Assembly (NCBI GenBank): GCA_961205875.1
Contig: OY540811.1
Coordinates: 17,415,248 to 17,479,247, forward strand
Length of the DNA: 64,000 nucleotides
DNA from: Sialis fuliginosa
Lineage: Eukaryota; Arthropoda; Insecta; Megaloptera; Sialidae
Direction: 5' to 3'
The notes under the pieces were generated by a model. The model was given only the letters and a program-made list of their open reading frames with translations. It searched no databases and was not told the origin of the DNA. Positions 60,701 through 64,000 of this stretch are shown in pieces. The number at the start of each line of letters is the position of its first letter. Position 1 is the first letter of the stretch. A program made the translations under genes and the position numbers.

Positions 60701-62044
60701 TTAACAAGTCAGTTTATAAGTGATGTAAGATCCGAGTAATTATAAAATGTAATTTCTATACTTTTTATAACAAAAAATTGTACCTATGCCTATCTTACAA
60801 AGCACGGTAAATATTTCAGATACACATATTATATTAACCATAACTAAATAATTATTGTTCGTGATTGGTTATAATTTTCGATAAAAAAAAGTCACGAGAT
60901 AAATAAATGTTATAAACAACCACTTATTATCTTATTGTAAGTCAAACTTGAAAATCGTGAGATTGAATCGTGACACGAAGTGGGGCTGAGGATCACAAGA
61001 GTAATAATAATAAAAACGTTCTATAATTGCAACTGATCGATATTTTTAGTTCAATAGGTTTTAATTTTTTTGTCGATTGAGAACAATTTAGTAAATAAAT
61101 TAAATTAATAAGTGGGGTTATCATAAATATATTCTTAGTTTCAGAATATAAATCATAAATTATTCGTCGTTTGATCGCAGATTCTAATGATACCTAATCC
61201 TCAGAAGTCTAAATCTCAGCAGCAACTTATTCGTTGTGACCTTTAAAGTTTTGTTTAAAACATATTTTCATATCTCTATATAAAAATGAATGTTCGTTTG
61301 TATGAGGCTAATATACTCGGGAATTCAATGCGGTTTTCACCAATAGTTAAATAATTTTTCTGTGCAGTATCGTGGCTATTAATATTTTATGAAAATCTAA
61401 CAATAAGATTTAACATCAAAAGACTAAAAAAATCTTTATCAAGTAGTGTTTTGTTTCCATGATGTCACAGCTAGTCTCAGCATACAACTGTCATTTAGGT
61501 ATATAAAAATATAGTACTTAGCCATGGAATACAGAATTCTATAAAGCAAAAAACCGCGTTAATCTAATATCATTTTTGACACATGCTAATAATTAAATAT
61601 TTTGAAATACATTGATTGAAAATTGAAATATAAAGACACAACATTTCACTTCCAACAAAGGTAAAATAACGAAATTAAATATGATTGCTGCTAACCTATT
61701 TATTTATTTATTTTTGATTTTTTACAAATTCTAAGTAAGACAAGACCTGATGTTTCCTGGGAATTTGAAAATATAATTTTACACATTTTCTCAATAACTA
61801 CTTTGCATATTTTGTGTAAATTTCATGAAGTCAGAAAAAAAAACAATTCGCGGTGAATCGTGCGTTGTGGGCATGTTGGGTGGGCATGTCGTGTGGGCAT
61901 GATTACTATATGTTTAATTGAATTAATATCCCCGTGTAACACAGGGTCCAATGCGCTACTACTTAATAAACTGCTTTTCGTGCAAAAATTTAAAATAAAA
62001 GAGTGCACAAAGGGTTAACATTCTATTAAATAATGACATAATAT

Positions 62045-62280
62045 AGTCAACAGCCGCCGACCACATTCTGTCGCCACATTAGTCTATTTCTCTCTCACCC
62101 CTTGTCCTCCCTCTACCCTTTTCACGTCACCACACTGATCGGCGCCGTCGGGACGTCCATAGGTACAGTGGTGTATCAAAGAGGGGCTAGGAGGCGGGAG
62201 GATGTAGTGTGAAGAGAGAGGAGGGGTAGAATGATGGGTCAGGTCGAGCGCAACACGACGTAATGACAGAATAAATACAC
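62045..62280. other. GC- and CT/GA-rich patch in the CenG1A intron
   Basis: Against AT-rich surroundings this stretch has many CG dinucleotides (GATCGGCGCCGTCGGGACG), a pyrimidine-rich left side and a purine-rich right side (GGCGGGAGG, GAAGAGAGAGGAGGGG). No open frame of note. It could be an intronic promoter or enhancer, or a polymorphic transposon 5' region; sequence alone does not decide. Confidence 0.35.
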
Positions 62281-63679
62281 TGTTAAATATTCTGCTTGCA
62301 CGGTGGGTGAATATTTTCTACACGCGAAATGAAAATTAATGACAGTTATTGCGAGGGTACAGAAATATGTAGATGCTGTTGTTGTAGTTGAATGAATTTA
62401 GATATATTCCAATCTCATATTATTAGACTTATGATGAAGACATTATAGTTTTTAACGAGTATCTGTATAATAACATATACCCAAACGAAACCGTAAAATT
62501 ACACAGTTAATAATTAAACAATATCATTTATTGCTCTGCGCCTCTTTCTCGCATTGAAATTGCATCCAGCAAAAGCCGCGTTAATCTAATATCATACGTT
62601 CGGCGCGAACTGCAAATGGCTACATCCGATGATGTTATTAGTCATATGAATAAATGATACATCATCAGCGAGAGAGAAAGAGGGTGATATATGGAAGAGG
62701 GATGGAGATATTGATCCTTGCCACAAATCCACTTAAGGTGCATATTTAATGTTATGGACGGACCAGAGCGTGGACTCTGTCCATCTCTGTAACTGAATTA
62801 GAGGCGGGTGATAGAAGAATTTTCACGGGTGGTTATTCCCTTGAAGTTTGGATAAGATTTGGGCTTGGTTTTTCTGTTATTTTTTTCATAGTATTTGTAA
62901 ATTTGGTTGATAATGAAATTAGGATCGAGAATGTGAAGTTCATAAGATTTTGTAAAATTTTGAGCATCTACAGCGATTCTGAAATGATATTTTGATTAGA
63001 ATTATTTTTATTATCGTTCTTATCGTATTTCATATTGATATTAATTTTTTCTTACTTTCTTTGAATCTACATGCACTGGATAAATTTATCTCCTTTAATT
63101 TATATTTGACGACAGGATGCACTTTTTTCAAGAAGTATTTGTACTATAATTAGTTAAGTGATGTAGGTTATTTATATAGTTATTTACTTTTTTGCTATGT
63201 GAGTTATTATAAATATTATAAACTCATTTCTGTATGTGGTCGAAATATGTCAACATCACTAGCAATCGCGAGCTTAAAGTATTACTAAATAATCTTAATC
63301 CGTCCAACAAAAATAGGAAAACGTAAAAAAGTTCTATTTTGATGAAAATACAATTTAATCGCGTTGTGTAAGTTTGTTAAATTCTGGTTATTTTTGTTTT
63401 ATTTGAATTTTTTGAATTTTTTAATCTGTGATGGTCATTTTTTTTGTAGAATTAAAAGCCTTGTACGCATGTCCATCTTTTGTCAGAATTTGTACATAAA
63501 ACACCACAGCACAGTTACCAACCTAAGGTTATACAAAAAACGAGTGGCCATCTCGTACACTGGACTTTTACCTATAATTATTTAAATCAAAAATTGTATT
63601 GTTATAAATATTTATTTTTAATTTCCCAGTCTTTCAATGGTATATCCAAACTTTTGGCTTGCAGTGTACCTATAACCAA

Positions 63680-63710
63680 AATATATAATATAATATAATA
63701 TAATATAATA
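63680..63710. repeat. ATATA/TATAA pentanucleotide microsatellite
   Basis: About six TATAA units in a row near the right edge of the window. Confidence 0.85.
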
Positions 63711-64000
63711 ATGGAATTAATTTGTTTTCGATTTCTCTAAAATCTATATTAATGTATTATAATTTGTTATGTATGTAGTTCAGTTGCCAATGTGACTTAC
63801 GTATCGTAAGTTTGATAAATGATAAGTGAGTTACTAGCTACAATTTCAAAATAAGAATTTGTTTAAAATTTCCTTTTTATAAATAAATTAAATTTACTTT
63901 CTCGACTGTTGTGTACATTATTGTTAGTTGTTTATGTTATGTTGTATCAATAGGAGATTAATCATCGGAATTCATGTACCGAAACAAAAAAAAGTTTTAT

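Larger units (their letters stand above)
42089..64000 (+). other. CenG1A: First intron of CenG1A (continues past the window)
   Basis: More than 21.9 kb with no exon matching the next conserved AGAP segment (NSQEWTLSR, then the GTPase P-loop GSSGK-type motif). The content is AT-rich unique sequence plus the transposon copies listed separately. GC-richer patches at 47715-47800, 62045-62280 and 62525-62720 could be regulatory, but nothing is proven. Confidence 0.6.

Overview
The window is AT-rich eukaryotic DNA with short spliced exons, long TE-filled introns, and arthropod-type TATA/TCAGT core promoters. It is almost certainly an insect nuclear genome. The repeat types (Helitron-like elements, hAT and mariner miniature elements with CAGTGGCG or TA-flanked ends) fit Hemiptera or Lepidoptera, but the sequence alone does not settle the order.

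The left half (about 0.15-34.3 kb) is a head-to-tail array of peptidase family M2 genes, the angiotensin-converting enzyme (ACE)/Drosophila Ance family, all on the minus strand. From left to right they are: the first coding exon of a divergent ACE-like gene running off the window (154-417), then five complete ten-exon genes A (4594-9050), B (11800-14803), C (16529-21040), D (23502-28934) and E (30761-34027). Every junction was rebuilt by hand. All five have the same intron phases and open frames of 601, 611, 609, 621 and 627 residues. Each has a signal peptide, one catalytic domain and no C-terminal membrane anchor, so they should be soluble secreted proteins.

The array mixes apparent enzymes with pseudoenzymes. 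D and E keep every catalytic residue checked (HEMGH, the downstream zinc-binding Glu, and the Lys/His/Tyr/Tyr substrate set). B keeps HEMGH but has two changes near the site. A reads YTMGH and C reads NLMGY where the zinc motif should be, and C has also changed the third ligand Glu to Asp. A and C still have uninterrupted frames, normal splice sites and all six conserved disulfide cysteines, and they share a shortened fifth exon. This looks like two maintained, non-catalytic secreted ACE-fold proteins next to active paralogues. A decayed ACE fragment, abutted by a mariner remnant, lies between B and C.

Each of A, C, D and E has a short untranslated first exon with a TATA box about 30 bp from a TCAGT initiator. 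A and D share an identical 13-bp inverted repeat between TATA and initiator, and E has a near match, which suggests common regulation.

The right half (34.3-64 kb) has almost no protein coding. The one convincing gene is the first coding exon of Centaurin-gamma/AGAP (CenG1A) at 41914-42088 on the plus strand, divergent from the ACE array. No second exon was found before the window ends, so its first intron exceeds 21.9 kb. The rest is transposon debris: three Helitron-like copies, a 951-bp hAT-type element with an 8-bp target duplication and three 161-bp internal repeats, a three-copy miniature element family, a 746-bp nested inverted-repeat element, and smaller inverted repeats.
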